Numbered from the stretch's first letter, positions 1 to 11,950 are shown. The stretch is 64,000 bases of DNA from Orychophragmus violaceus (GCA_030180135.1 CM058236.1:64569728-64633727); one strand, 5' to 3'. The notes: generated from the letters alone by a model not told the origin. Numbers and translations are program-made.

Positions 1-270
1 TCTTTGGCCATTAATCTCGGAATGCTCGGGCTTGGATCGATGGCACCATTTTGGGCCTGGGTTGTCGATGAGTGGACCAACTTTGGGTCGGATCGGGTTG
101 GATGGTGTGGATCGGGCTCTGATACCATATTAAGTTGTATGGGCTTCCAACCTAAAATCAATTGGTGATAAGTGGATTGGCCCATATCCTTTATATATTG
201 CTATTGATCCCTTCCAACTACCGATGTGGGACTTATGTACCTAATATAAAAAGCCTACCATTACACATTC
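1..270 (-). mobile_element. Fragment of an LTR element, PBS-like site next to LTR-like DNA
   Basis: A GGCTCTGATACCA stretch near 115-127 is the reverse complement of TGGTATCAGAGCC, the usual copia primer-binding site for initiator Met-tRNA. To its right lies LTR-like non-coding DNA. If this reading is right, a minus-strand element has its 5' LTR here and its body runs off the left edge. No matching second LTR, target duplication or coding sequence can be seen, so the assignment rests on the primer-site match alone. Confidence 0.35.
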
Positions 271-279
271 TAAAGAGAA

Positions 280-498
280 GAAGATAGCAGCAAAATCTGA
301 GGAACTTGGAAAAACGATAAGGAGTGAAACAAATCCCAAGACAAAGAAGGAATTTCTAAAAATTCTAAGCAGCAGTAGCAGCCTTGGCCTTCTTAGGCGC
401 ACGGTAGCTACCAACGACACATGCATGGTCACGCTCAAATGGCTCGAGCGTCACTTGTTCTGCTGGTCTGAACTGCTCCTATTGCAGCTTCTTCACTG
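280..498 (-). pseudogene. Exon-like remnant split by the copia insertion; identity unknown
   Basis: Read on the minus strand, 3900-3815 and then 503-360 form one continuous stretch once the copia at 504-3809 and one CTCTG copy are removed. One frame reads about 40 residues across the join (ending ...RTSDARAI and a stop). Another frame reads VGSYRAPKKAKAATAA before a stop near 365, like the basic tail of a ribosomal-type protein. Neither frame is open throughout, so it looks like a decayed exon and 3' end. I do not recognise the family. Confidence 0.3.
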
Positions 499-503
499 CT
501 CTG

Positions 504-1115
504 TGAAAACGCAGGTGAGACAAGTATAAAAGTGCAGAAAGAAAGACACACAAAGTGTTTATGGGTTTCGATTTTTTCTACTCCCCCAATTCCGAATTCA
601 CTTGAATGGAAAGTAATCTCACCAATTACAAACGAATAGAACAAACCATATGATCTAACGCTCTATCCAATACAAGAATTCTTCAGGATCAAACACCTGA
701 GCTATGCTCCCCCTAGAGCCTAAACTTTTCCCGAAATACAAAAGCCTCTTGAGTTTTTATTCTCTCAACTCTTGCATCTTATAAGGCCACGCCTCTCCTC
801 TTTATATAGGCTAAACTTCCTGCTCAAGTTTACCTAAATAAAGATATAGCAAATATCCTTTTTGTTTTGATATTTCCTATTTCACATTTTTGTAACTTTT
901 CCTTTTTTCTTAAAACCTATTCAAAGAATAAGTAAACAACTCCAAGCTGTAATCTTCACTCCAAGATCTTCATTCAGCTCAACACACAACCCATAAACTG
1001 AATCACATCATAAAGATTCGTTCATATCTCATCAATCGAACATAATCACGTCCTGAGTCACGTCTTGTACTACCACTTGTACTACGCCGTGACTGACACA
1101 TCAAATACCTCTTCA
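504..1115 (-). repeat. 3' LTR of the gag-only copia
   Basis: Starts TGAAAACGC and ends CTCTTCA; it is the direct repeat of 3194-3809. On the minus strand a TATA-like CTATATAAAGAGG lies near 800-815. Confidence 0.9.
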
Positions 1116-1130
1116 ATCTCCCCCTTTTTG
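1116..1130 (-). promoter_or_regulatory. Polypurine tract
   Basis: On the minus strand the sequence CAAAAAGGGGGAGAT abuts the 3' LTR, the standard place for the plus-strand primer of reverse transcription. Confidence 0.8.
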
Positions 1131-1248
1131 ACTATGTATGTGATCTCAACAACCCTAGCATCAAAGGCTTCGTCACTAGCAACATTCAACATCATCCAAA
1201 ACTAGCAACACCAATCTCCCCTTACTTGAGTCACATCATGGTCAAAAA

Positions 1249-3090
1249 CTAACACATGAACCGTCCTCCTCCATATTGAGGATGAAATCCTACTGCACCA
1301 TCTCCGAAGTGATTAACTTTCTTCCTCCAAATCTTTCTGACCCTTGTGCCTCCATGAGTAGCTCTTTGAACATGTCCTTTACTTTTACAATGACAACATA
1401 TAGCACCATGAAATCTCACTCCATGAGCTTGCTCCATTCGTTTCTTCTCCTTCAACAATTTGAAGCATTTTGGCCTAATATGCCCAACAACGCCACAATG
1501 GTGACAAACAGGACGCCAAATTTGTCTAGGTGCGCTCTTCACTTCTGGAGTTTCCCTTGTTGCAGTCGCTGTAGCAGTTCTTGTACCAGCTCTCGTATCA
1601 GTTGTCGTACCAGTCGACGTACCAGTTGCAGACTTCATAACAGTTACAGTCTTTGTAGCAGCTGTTGATGCAACATCCATCTTTCCACCAGACACAAAAA
1701 CACTATCAGCTTTTGAAGATTCTCTATTGAATCCTAGACCACATCGATCACTTTTTCCAATGGTGAGAAGATGATCCAACTTCTTTGTGCCATTATTCAG
1801 CATCCTCACACCTTTTTGAGTCTCTTCAAGTTGAGCTCTAGCTTGCTGTGCTTCTTCTTCTTTCTCTGTTGCATACTTTCGTAGTTCAGCAACTTCAGCT
1901 TCTAGCTTAACTTTCTCCTTAGTCAATGATGCATTCTCCTCAGCCAGCTTACACCAATGCTCATACAAGGCTTTGTAATTCTCAGCAAAATCATCATCGT
2001 CACTTACAGGATCATCATCACTTTCATCCTTGTCACTTCCAATTCCACACCCTGTTGCAGACGCTAACGCAAGTTCCGTCGCAGACGCTGATGCAGATCC
2101 TGTTGTAGACTCCGTAGCAAAACTAGACTCAAAGGTTGTGAATGCCACAAAGTTCTTTATTCCTTCATCATCATCTGAATCACTTCCAGAATCATCCTTG
2201 ACGTTGTTCTTCTTCTTGTTATGCTGTAAATTTGCACAATCACGGCTAAAGTGACCAAATCCATGACATTCATAACATTGTATCTTCGATGATGTGTTGT
2301 TCAACTTCTCTCTTTTACTTTTCTTGTCTTCCTTCATCTTCAGATACTTAGAAAACTGTCTTGACAGCATCGCCATAGAATCTTCAGAAGATGAAACTTG
2401 TAAAGCAACTCCAACATCAACATCCTTCTTCTGAGTTTGTTCTTCATACGCTTTATTTAACTCAAAAGCTTTAAGTATCCCAACAAACTCATCAAACGCC
2501 ATCTCATCAAGATTATGAGCTTCTTCAACAGCAGAGATCTTTGATTCAAACTTTGATGGAAGAGATATCTTCAGCTTCTTCACAAGCTTCTTGTCCTTGT
2601 AATGCTTTCCCAGAGCGAATGACTCATTGGATATGTCACACAACTTAGCACTAAATTGAGCCACGGTTTCTCCTTCATCCATCCTTAGATTCTCAAATTT
2701 AGATGCTAACATATCCAGCTTAGTCCTCTTGACACTTGTGGTACCTTCAAACATATGTTCTCCAATGTTTTACATGCCTTTTGAGCTGACACACATTGAG
2801 AAATCAACTTGAAGTAACTTGCATCAATTGCATTATAAATTGCAGTCTTGGTCTTAGAATTGCAACTTGATGCCTTCTTCTCTTCAGCATTCCATTGATC
2901 TAGGCTTAAGAACTTCAACTCCTTTATCATTAACCATCATAGGGGGATTCCAACCAGTCTCAATCGAATTCCAACAATCCTCATCAAGACCACTAATGAA
3001 AGCTTGCATATGAACCTTCCAATATCCATAATTTGAAGAGTCAAGCCGTGGTGGTCTGGTCATAGACGTTCCTTCTTTTTGAGACTCCAT
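1249..3090 (-). pseudogene. Copia gag, frameshifted
   Basis: This encodes a capsid-type gag of the DUF4219/UBN2 family followed by a nucleocapsid tail. The N-terminal part (2884-3090) has the NYGYWKVHMQAF motif. The middle part (2706-2930) continues in a second frame (QWNAEEKKASS). The rest (1249-2754) is a 501-codon frame beginning FEGTTSVKRTKLD. Two single-base shifts, near 2925 and near 2750, separate the three pieces. The long frame carries a CCHC knuckle (CYECHGFGHFSRDC) and a second one (CHHCGVVGHIRPKC), a low-complexity Thr/Ala-rich stretch and a coiled coil. No pol follows, so the protein would have been a structural donor or nothing. Assignment to copia gag is secure by comparison with the gag at 6600. 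Confidence 0.85.
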
Positions 3091-3179
3091 CGAACCGAAC
3101 TCTGTGCTACTTCCTGAGCTACCTTCTGATCCTCACCTTAGATCTGCCTGAAACAAGACTAAATCTCTATCAAGCACCC

Positions 3180-3191
3180 GCTCTGATACCA
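3180..3191 (-). other. Primer-binding site (initiator Met-tRNA type)
   Basis: The minus strand reads TGGTATCAGAGC two bases inside the 5' LTR, the classic plant copia primer site. Confidence 0.85.
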
Positions 3192-3193
3192 AT

Positions 3194-3809
3194 TGAAAAC
3201 GCATGTGAGGCAAGTATAAAATTGCAGAAAGAAAGACACACAAAGTTTTTATGGGTTTCGATTTTTTCTACTCCCCCAATTCCGAATTCACTTGAATAGA
3301 AAGTAATCCCACCAATTACAAACGAATAGAATAAACCCTATTGATCTAACGCTCTATCCAATACAAGAATTCTTCAGGATCAAACACCTGAGCTATGCTC
3401 CCCCTAGAGCCTAGACTTTTTCCCGAAATACAAAAACACTCTTGAGTTTTTATTCTCTCAACTCTTGCATCTCATAAGGACACGCCTCTCCTCTTTATAT
3501 AGGCTAAACTTCCTCCTCAAGTTTACCTAAATAAAGATATAGCAAATATCCTTTTTGTTTTGATATTTCCTATTTCACATTTGTGTAACTTTTTTTTTTT
3601 TTCTTAAAACCTATTCAAAGAATAAGTAAACAACTCCAAGCTGTAATCTTCACTCCAAGATTTTCATTCAGTTCAGCACACAACCTATAAACCGAATCAC
3701 ATCATACAGATTCGTTCATATCTCATCAATCGAACATAATCACGTCCTGAGTCACGTCTTATATTACCATTTGTACTACACCGTGACTGACACATCAAAT
3801 ACCTTTTCA
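3194..3809 (-). repeat. 5' LTR of the gag-only copia
   Basis: Direct repeat of 504-1115. It ends TTTTCA at 3809 and is followed by the CTCTG duplication. Confidence 0.9.
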
Positions 3810-3814
3810 CTCTG

Positions 3815-4223
3815 GAGGACAGCTTCTGCACATATAGCCTTGATAGAGATAACAAAGAAGCTTGCGTTCAAAGCCACGATCCTAGCCTATAAGGGTTTAA
3901 GATTTGTTTCTTTAGATTTATTTGGGTTTTGATACTTTACTGTCTTTTCCTTGTGGTTTCTGTTTTTTCGAGAACTTTGTTTTCTGAGTTTGGGGTCAAT
4001 CTCTTTAATTTAAAAAAAGAAAAGAAAAATCAAGTGATGTCTTTCTATAAAATAGCAAACATTTAAAGGCTTATATAAACATGAGATTAACAATAATAAA
4101 ACACGGTATAAGAACATCATAATGAATTTGTTTTTGTTCATTTATTTCACAGACATTTTTCGTGAATTAAAGCTTAATTTGACACTTATTGAGTTATTGT
4201 TTTTGTTGACAATCACGCAGCTG
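3815..4223. other. Gene-poor flank downstream of the first peptide gene
   Basis: No open frame of note. 3815-3900 is the other half of the split exon-like remnant. From about 4020 the DNA resembles 37520-37612, the stretch downstream of the second peptide gene, marking this as part of a tandem duplication. Confidence 0.6.
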
Positions 4224-4520
4224 TTAATTTTGGACGGGGGCCTTTCTTTTTGGAGGACGATAATCCATTATCTCCAATAAATCTCTTGATCCTTGATCCA
4301 AATACTCAAACCCGTCCTTTTTATGATCAATCGTTTTCATTGAATTTTTCAATGATTGGGTTTTGTATTTCAAACCATTTAACTGCAAATGAAAACAAAT
4401 CATGATCATATCACTCTCACATATAGAAATACAGACATACATACATGATACATATATATATGTTGACAAATAAATAAATAAATATATATATATATATATG
4501 CATGAGAAACAAAATATGTG

Positions 4521-4554
<34 letters not shown>

Positions 4555-4610
4555 ACAAATAAAAAATAAATAAATATATAAATATATATGCATGAGAAAC
4601 AAAATATGTG

Positions 4611-4654
<44 letters not shown>

Positions 4655-5038
4655 ACAAATAAAAAATAAATAAATATATAAATATATATGCATGAGAAAC
4701 AAAATATGTGAAAGATGAAGTGAAATACTATTCTTAAATATTGGCAAATAAATGAAATAAGTTTTAGTTAGTTTACAGTTGTCTAAATACCTTTCGTCCC
4801 ATCGAGATATCCTTGTCTCCGATGGCCGCATGAACCTGTTGATGATCTTCACTTACTGATCCACCTAATTAAATGCATATGATATATATCATTGGGATCA
4901 GTCACTATCAAATAAAAGATTATAGCAAAAAAAAGAAAATGAACTAGAGGTCGAACCTTGAAATGCCAGAAGGAAAATCATTAAGAATAGAAACAATAAA
5001 GCTAAACTTATCAACTTCGCATAATTCCACTTCTTCAT
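4224..5038 (-). CDS. RGF/GOLVEN (CLEL)-like secreted peptide precursor, copy 1
   Basis: Predicted three-exon gene: 5038-4957, 4864-4791 and 4382-4224, all with GT/AG introns and matching phases, giving 104 residues. The N-terminus (MKKWNYAKLIS followed by a Leu/Phe-rich run) is a typical signal peptide. The C-terminus is DYRPPKRKAPVQN, matching the RGF/GLV pattern of a sulfatable Asp-Tyr, internal prolines and basic residues, and a terminal Asn. Such precursors are secreted, cleaved and sulfated; known mature peptides act through leucine-rich-repeat receptor kinases in root meristem and tropic growth. Function here is inferred from the motif only. The usual HN ending is QN, and Ala replaces one Pro of the PP pair, so a diverged member or another DY-peptide family is possible. 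A paralog with the same exon pattern lies at 41556-42106. Confidence 0.72.
4440..4710. repeat. TA microsatellites and a three-copy intronic tandem repeat
   Basis: Lies inside intron 2 of the first peptide gene. Long (TA)n runs alternate with GCATGAGAAACAAAATATG (starting near 4500, 4590 and 4690) and with TTGACAAATAAA (near 4463, 4552 and 4651), a tandem unit of roughly 90-100 bp. The paralogous intron (41721-41888) lacks the array and is much shorter, so the expansion is recent relative to the gene duplication. Confidence 0.85.
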
Positions 5039-5150
5039 CTCTATTAGTCGGTCAATTGTGGAGAGAAACACACCAAAAAGGAAGATATTTCTCTATGATA
5101 TTGAACTTCTTATGCGGGTAAATATCATATGTTTGGTTGATGTTATATGT

Positions 5151-5162
5151 CTGTATTTATAT
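5151..5162 (-). promoter_or_regulatory. TATA box of peptide gene copy 1
   Basis: The minus strand reads ATATAAATACAG about 113 bp before the start codon. The second gene has TATAAATACAG at nearly the same distance, which supports it as the core promoter. Confidence 0.6.
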
Positions 5163-6062
5163 AACACATTGTAGGAAGGAAAATTTAAAAATAGAGCAAA
5201 CTAATAATTGCAAAATAAGTATATTTAATAATCATAATATTAAAAATCAATAAAAAAAAAATTAAGAAGAAAAACGAATTTGTAGAGGTACTCTTTTCTT
5301 CATTTTGTTAATTACATATAGTATGAACTATGAAGGTTGTACAGCATTCTGAATCTCATTATACAACTGTAAATTTTTTATGATTTGCATCATCCAAAAC
5401 CTTAAGCGTCCGAACATTTTTGTACATTTGCATCAATTTTATTGTGTTTGTGGTGATTCATCTATCATACTCATAATTGGTTAATTCCCTTAAGAATATG
5501 TCGAAATTGTCATGAAACCAAACGTCCTTCAAATTCACAATGTTGGACTGTTTTACTAGACTGACAAAAATTTATTGACAAACTCGTATTCGAAAATTAG
5601 TCACATAGGCTAATAGTGCTAGGACTAACCGGATACTCTTTTTTTGCGAGGTTAACTTAATTTCCTTTTACTTTGATTAAAAAAAAAAAATTCCTTTTAT
5701 TTATCTTCTGTCGTGAATTCCTGACAGAGATTCAGATTTACAAAATAACTTTGTATCGTTGAACTATTTGCTTCTAGAGTTACACAGATCGCCCTGGTTA
5801 ATCCCACGTATAAAGTCGTAATGAAAAAACAAGAAAAGTCTAGTCAAAAGCAATTATTATATTTCATGAGCTGCATTATCTGTCAACTACTTGCCAATGA
5901 TAAACATGAAAACTAGTCATATTAATAATTGCATCAATTTGGCAAAAAAAAGAATATATAGAAAGTCGTCTACCAACTAAACAAAGAAAACTCATTGCTA
6001 TGATTTTTCCAAGAAGTCCACAACCAATTTGTACCAAAATTCATAAGAAAATATATTAGTTT
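5163..6062. other. Upstream region of peptide gene copy 1
   Basis: AT-rich, with no gene seen. 5840-6030 is recognisably similar to 43100-43270 upstream of the second peptide gene (for example TTTCATGAGCTGC and CAACTACTTG), so the tandem duplication covered about 1 kb of promoter. The copia element then interrupts it at 6063. Confidence 0.55.
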
Positions 6063-6549
6063 TGAAAGCTCAAGATGTTATTGGACTATGGAGCGTAACA
6101 CACAAGGTGTCATGGACAACACAAGACGTGACGTGAGGCACAAGTAAGCTATCGCAAGTTGGAATTTCAAGATATGGAAATATTCTATATTGTGAGAATA
6201 TAGAATATTTGCGAGATATGAAGATCTTGGATGTTGAGATATTCTGGAGGAGTCGACAAGTATAAAAGCGTGACTCAAAAGAAGATCTAGGTCAGCCGTC
6301 TTGAGAGAAAAAGAGTGGTGACATAAACTGAGAGATTGTGTGTAACGATTGGTGAGTGAACAAAAGAGCGAAGTGCAACTGCTGTTGTACGGTAAGGTTG
6401 AGTAGATTAGGATTTGGTCAGTATCGTTTCACGTTGGTGAAGACGAATAAAACTGATTGAACAAGATTACCTTGTAATTTGTTCAAGCGAATTCTAATAA
6501 AGTGTTTGGTTTTGCGCACTACTGAGTTCTATCACAGAAATCCATATTA
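6063..6549 (+). repeat. 5' LTR of the large copia
   Basis: Begins TGAAAGCTCAAG and runs to the primer site. It contains a perfect 14-bp inverted repeat at 6178-6210 and a TATA box, TATAAAAG, at 6261-6268. Confidence 0.88.
6178..6210 (+). other. Perfect hairpin in the LTR, 14-bp stem and 5-nt loop
   Basis: AAATATTCTATATT, loop GTGAG, AATATAGAATATTT. It is repeated exactly at 22287-22319 in the 3' LTR. It sits about 50 bp upstream of the TATA box, so a role as a protein-binding palindrome in the LTR promoter is possible. Confidence 0.8.
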
Positions 6550-6561
6550 TGGTATCAGAGC
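6550..6561 (+). other. Primer-binding site
   Basis: TGGTATCAGAGC directly follows the 5' LTR, matching the 3' end of initiator Met-tRNA. Confidence 0.88.
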
Positions 6562-6599
6562 GGGCAATCTAAGTTACAGGTTGAGGTCTTGGAGCGGGT

Positions 6600-9500
6600 A
6601 TGGAGACAAAAGAACTCATGGCAGTCTTGAAACCTATCATGCTCGATGAGCACAATTTCGGTCACTGGAAGGTCAGGATGAGGCACATCATCCGTTCTAT
6701 TGATGAGATGGCTTGGTATGCGGTTGTAAATGGTTGGGAAGAACCTCTGGAAATTCTGGAAGACAAGTCAAAAGTTCCCAAGTCATTAGAAAAATGGACA
6801 GAAGAAGAAAAGAAAGCTTCAAAGTACAACTCAAGAGCAATCTCAACAATCATGTCAGCTGTTGACATCGAACAGTTCAAATTAATACAAGGCTGCGAAT
6901 CAGCTAAGGAAGCTTGGGATACACTGGTAAATCACTTTGAAGGAGATACAAGTGTTAAAAGGACTCGTCTGGATTTCTTAGCATCACAATTTGAGAACCT
7001 CAAGATGGACGAGAATGAAACAATTGGAAGTTTCACCTCAAAGCTGAGCACAATTGCCAATGAAGCATCTGTACTAGGAAAGAAGTACAATGAGAAGAAA
7101 TTGGTGAAGAAACTGATTAGATGTCTTCCATCCAAGTTCTCGGCACAGAAAGCAATTCTACAATGCTCCATGAACACTGATGAGATGAGATTCGACAAAT
7201 TAGTGGGGATGTTGAAGTCTCAGGAAATGGAGGTGACATGAGATCAAACTAAAGACAACCATGGGATTGCTTTCAATGCTCATCACGAAGATGAAAGGAT
7301 CAAGAAACTTGAATAGAATGTGGGGCTAATAGCTAAGAATTTCAGTAAGATGATCAAGAGGATTGAAAAAGGTCAGAATAAAAGTTTTAATCGGTTCCAG
7401 AAAACTGACTCAGACAGAAATTCAAGTCGGGGTGTCAGAATAGAAGGTGACAGAATTTCAAGAAAGAAAGAGATGCAATGTCATGAGTGTGAAGGATTTG
7501 GACACTTCAGGAATGAATGCCCCTTGGTTAAGAGAAAGGAACTCAAATGTGGTGAGTGCAAAGGCGTTGGTCACACAAAAGCTGAATGTCCAAGTGTTAC
7601 AAAAGGAAAAGACAAATCTTTTCTATGCTTCAGTGACACTGATTCTGAAGAAGAGGAGGATGATGGAGGAGACAGGTTGAACTTTGTGGCATTCTTATCT
7701 CAAGAAAATCAGGAGGAAGTTGTCACGGACAGTGATTCAGATGAAGAGATTGACGTTGAGAAGGAGTATCGGGCTCTATACGAGAACTGGACTAAATTAA
7801 GTCAAGAGAATCTTCAACTCCTCAAGGAAAAGGCCATGCTAAAGGTGCAAGTAAACATTTTGCAAATGGAACAAACTGCACCGGGACAGAAGCTGCCTGA
7901 CATCATTGAAGTAAGTGAAACGGAGGATCAACTTGAACAAGAGCTTGCAAGAGAGAAAGAAAGAAACAAGACGTTAGAAGATAAAGTTGCTAGAATGCAA
8001 GCGGCTTTCTCTCAAGAGCAGGATAAAACAAGAGGTTTAGAACTGAGTTTGACTGAAAACCACAAAAAGATTCGGATGTTGAATAAAGGGACAGACAGTT
8101 TGGATCAAATTCTTGCAATGGGACAACCACCCAAAGTCAACTGGGGACTTGGATACTCAGGAGGAGCTGAATCTAGCTTGATTGGTGGAAAAATCAACTT
8201 TGTACCATCTGCACAAACGAATACCAAACCTAATGAGATTAAGCTCAAGAAAACCGTGGTAAGAACTGAAGGAAACAGGGATCAAAGGAACTGTTTTATC
8301 TGTGGAAAGATTGGTCATAGAAAGGCTACTTGCTGGGACTTCTGGAGTCGGATAAACAGAGCTTGGAAAGCAGGAAAATGCTACACGGAATCAAAGAAGT
8401 TTGGTATGGTCTGGATAGCTAAGACAGACTTATACACATATCACACGACGAAACAAATGGATGCTCCAGCTGCCACTGATCTAGTCTGCAATTTCTCCAT
8501 GATAAGCAATGTCGCATATACCTCAGTCAATAACGAACATGAAGAGTCTTGGAATTTTGACAGCGGATGCTCAAGACATATGACTGGAAGTGATGGACTG
8601 CTTGATGAAATCTCACCGGTTAAGGGAGGAAATGTTACCTTTGGTGATGGTGGTCAAGGAAAGATAGCTGGTGTAGGGAAGATGTACTCAGATGGAAAAC
8701 CCCAACTAGAGAATGTTTACTTGGTAAAAGAATTGAAAGCAAATCTGATCAGCATCTCTCAGCTGTGTGATGAAGGGTTAACTGTATTGTTCACCAAGAT
8801 CGACTGCCAAGCAATAGACGAGAAGGGAAATGTCATCCTTATGGGAGTAAGGTCTGGTAATAATTGCTACATGTGGGAAGCAACCCATAAGTGTTTGGGT
8901 ACAATGGAATCTCAACTGGATATATGGCACAAGAAACTTGGACACATGAGTACGAATGGTCTTACTCGACTTGTTAATGCTGGAGTAGTCCGAGGAGTTC
9001 CGAAATTGGAAGCTTCCACTAACACTGTGTGCAAAGCATGTTGCCAACGTAAACAAGTAAAAGTGCAGCACAAGCAACTCGCAGATATTCGGTCAAAGAA
9101 AGTACTGGAACTGATCCATATTGACTTGATGGGGCCAGTGAAACCGGAAAGTATTACAGGTAAAAAAATACATATTTGTACTGGTTGATTACTTCTCTAG
9201 GTTCACCTGGGTGAGATTCTTGCGAGAGAAATCTGAAGCAGTTGACAATTTTAAGATACTTGCTCTTGAATTGAAAAACGAGAGAGGTGGAATGATTCAG
9301 ATAAGAAGTGATCACGGAGGAGAGTTCCAGAATGAAACCTTCAGGAAGTTCTGTGAATCACAAGGAATACGACACCAGTACTCAGCTCCCAGAACCCCTC
9401 AACAGAACGGAGTGGTTGAAAGGAAGAATAGAACTCTTCAAGAAATGGCAAGAGCGATGTTGCATGGGAATCAAGTAGCGCCTAGATTTTGGGCAGAAGC

Positions 9501-11511
9501 TGTAAGTACTGCATGTTACATCATTAACAGAGTTTATGTGAAGCCAAGTACTAAGTTGACTCCATATGAAATCTGGAAGGGAAAGACACCAAATCTGAGT
9601 TACTTTCATGTATTTGGATGTGTGTGTTACATTCTGAATGACAAGGATCAACTTGGCAAGTTTGATTCTAAAAGCGATGAAGGAATTTTCTTGGGATACT
9701 CAAACAATAGTACTGCCTTTAGAGTTTACAATCGAAGAACTCGAGTAATAAGCGAGTCAGTCAACGTTGTGTTTGACGACAGAAACAACTATTGTCTTGA
9801 AGAGTTGATCCATGAGCCAAATCAAGACAAAAGTCCTGCTGAAGAAGCGGACTCAGAGCCTGCTACAGAGGACGAGGTGTTTAGCACAAGTGAGAATCCA
9901 CGGAGGACTGGTTTTGGACAAGTGAACCGAGATCACTCGGTAAGTGATGTCATTGGTGGAATACAAGAGGGTAGACAGACTCGGAATAGACAGATTGACT
10001 TCAAGGAAATGGTAAGGCTCGCTTGTTTCATCTCATTGGTGGAACCTAAAACGGTTTTGGAAGCTTTAGATGACGAGTATTGGACGCTAGCTATGCATGA
10101 GGAGCTGGAACAATTCAGTAGATTGGAGGTTTGGGACTTGGTTGCATGCCCCAAAGAGGTTAATGTTGTGGGAACAAAGTGGATCTACAAAAATAAGATC
10201 GACGAAGATGGCAACGTTGTCAGAAACAAAGCTAGACTTGTAGCTCAAGGTTATTCTCAGATAGAAGGAGTGGACTTCGATGAAACATTTGCACCAGTTG
10301 CTAGACTTGAATCCATTCGCTTATTGTTTTGGATTGCGTGTTACTTAAGGATTAAACTGTATCAGATGGATGTCAAGAGTGCATTTTTGAATGAAACACT
10401 GCAGGAGGAAGTGTATGTAGCACAGCCCAAAGGATTTGAAGATCCTAAATACCCAAATCATGTTTACAAACTCAAAAGAGCTCTCTATGGACTCAAACAA
10501 GCACCAAGAGCATGGTATGAAAGGTTGACTCAGTTTCTTCTGAAAAGAGGTTTCAAAAGAGGGAGTGTGGACAAAACTTTGTTCATCTTGGAGAACAAAC
10601 AGGACTTGCTCATCGCTCAAATATACGTTGATGATATAATATTTGGAGCCACACAAGAGGAGTTGATGCATGACTTTGTTGGTACTATGACACGAGAATT
10701 CGAAATGAGTATGGTTGGAGAACTAAACTACTTCCTTGGACTTCAAGTGAAACAAACTGAGAGTGGGTTCTTTGTAAGCCAAAGCACATACGCACGAAAC
10801 TTGGTCAGAAGATTTGAGATGGAAACATCTAAGGATGCTAAAACTCCTATGAGCACCACAAACAAATTGTTCAGAGATGAAGAGGGACAAAAGGTTGATG
10901 AGCGTCAGTATCAAGCCATGATCGGCAGTCTTCTTTACCTGACTGCATCTCGTCCAGACATTTGCTTCACTGTAGGTATATGTGCAAGGTATCAGGCTAG
11001 TCCACGCACATCTCATATTTTGGCTGTTAAGCGGATTATCAAGTACATCCGAGGCTTTTGTGATGCAGACTGGGCCGGATGTATAGATGACAGAAAGAGC
11101 ACCTCTGGAGGATGTTTTTTTCTTGGAAACAACATGGTTTCATGGAATAGTAAGAAACAAAATTGTGTGTCTCTTTCCACTGCTGAAGCTAGATACATAG
11201 CACTTGGTAGCTGCTGCACTCAACTCCTATGGATGAAACAAATGCTCAATGACTACGGTATTATCACTGATTCCTTCTTAGTACATTGTGATAATAAAAG
11301 TGCCATTGATATCTCTAAAAACCATGTTCAACATTCACGAACTAAGCATGTTGACATTAGACATCACTTTGTCAGAGATCTTGTTGAGGAGAAATTTGCT
11401 GTCATTAAACATGTTGCATCTGAGAGACAGCTTGCCGATATTTTTACAAAACCATTAGATTTCAATAGCTTTTTGTATTTACGAAAGGCTCTTGGAGTCT
11501 GTGAATGCTAA
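6600..11511 (+). pseudogene. Copia gag-pol polyprotein, disabled
   Basis: Gag begins METKELMAVLKP at 6600. The frame is cut by stops at 7239 (TGA) and 7315 (TAG), then runs to 9188. It holds three zinc knuckles (CHECEGFGHFRNEC, CGECKGVGHTKAEC, CFICGKIGHRKATC), a coiled coil, the protease motif FDSGCSRHMTG and the pre-integrase domain (HKKLGHMSTNGL). A one-base shift within an A7 run near 9165 moves the frame to 9211-11511. That part carries the integrase core (RSDHGGEFQN, PQQNGVVERKNR), reverse transcriptase (LYQMDVKSAFLN, YVDDIIFGA) and RNase H (CDADWAGC, STAEARY, ADIFTKPLD). Roughly 15-20 residues appear deleted just before CDADWAGC near 11057. Family assignment is certain; activity is excluded by the breaks. 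Confidence 0.93.
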
Positions 11512-11848
11512 GTAACATTGCAGGATACTTAGGAGGATGTCACATCATACGACGACTGGGTCACACAAAGAAAGATCAGAGGTGTCTTAGGAAGAGAATG
11601 AACTCGGTTACTCCCTCTAATTGACATACTGGATGACTGCTCAACATGATAAACACTCTCTTTGGGATAGGCTGACAAAACAGTTTACACTTGAATGAGA
11701 TCACTGTTTTGAATGAGCTTTGAGTTGTGATCATGAATCTAGATAAGAAGAAGGAACCAAGAGTTCTGAGTGAAAGAGTTCTGAAAAAAAAAACAAAGGA
11801 AAAACAAAGAGTGTGGGCACAATCATATACCATGGTTGTTGCTTAATA

Positions 11849-11879
11849 GATGAAAGCACTCCGGCTGGAGAAAGCTGTC
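11849..11879 (+). other. Covarying hairpin motif, copy 1
   Basis: GATGAAAGCA, stem CTCC, loop GGCT, stem GGAG, then AAAGCTGTC. An outer AGC/GCT pairing is also possible. Confidence 0.75.
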
Positions 11880-11919
11880 TAGTACTCAATTGCAATCTAA
11901 AATTATTAAGTCTCTGGTG

Positions 11920-11950
11920 GATGAAAGCACCTCGGCTGAGGAAAGCTGTC
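11920..11950 (+). other. Covarying hairpin motif, copy 2
   Basis: Same frame sequence with stem CCTC/GAGG and loop GGCT. It begins 71 bp after copy 1 begins. Confidence 0.75.

Larger units (their letters stand above)
504..3809 (-). mobile_element. Gag-only Ty1/copia retrotransposon with both LTRs
   Basis: Two direct repeats of 612 and 616 bp (504-1115 and 3194-3809) begin TG and end CA. They are flanked by the 5-bp duplication CTCTG (499-503 and 3810-3814). Next to the right LTR is a Met-tRNA primer site, and next to the left LTR is a purine tract, so the element reads on the minus strand. Only about 2.1 kb of internal DNA remains, with a broken gag and no protease, integrase or reverse transcriptase. 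It must have depended on enzymes supplied in trans. The LTRs differ at more than twenty sites by eye, so this is an older insertion. The gag is clearly related to that of the element at 6063-22658. Confidence 0.92.

Noticed and set aside
3180..3191. tRNA gene fragments at the TGGTATCAGAGC sites
   Set aside because: They are primer-binding sites beside LTRs, with no tRNA body.
4224..4852. 144- and 148-codon Tyr/Ile-rich frames over the TA repeats
   Set aside because: They are translations of TA microsatellites in an intron; only the final 52 residues of the first belong to a real exon.
4224..5038. CIF or CLE peptide assignment for the small secreted proteins
   Set aside because: The CIF ending PPFKLIPN and the CLE core are absent; the DY...P.RKAP..N ending is closer to RGF/GLV.
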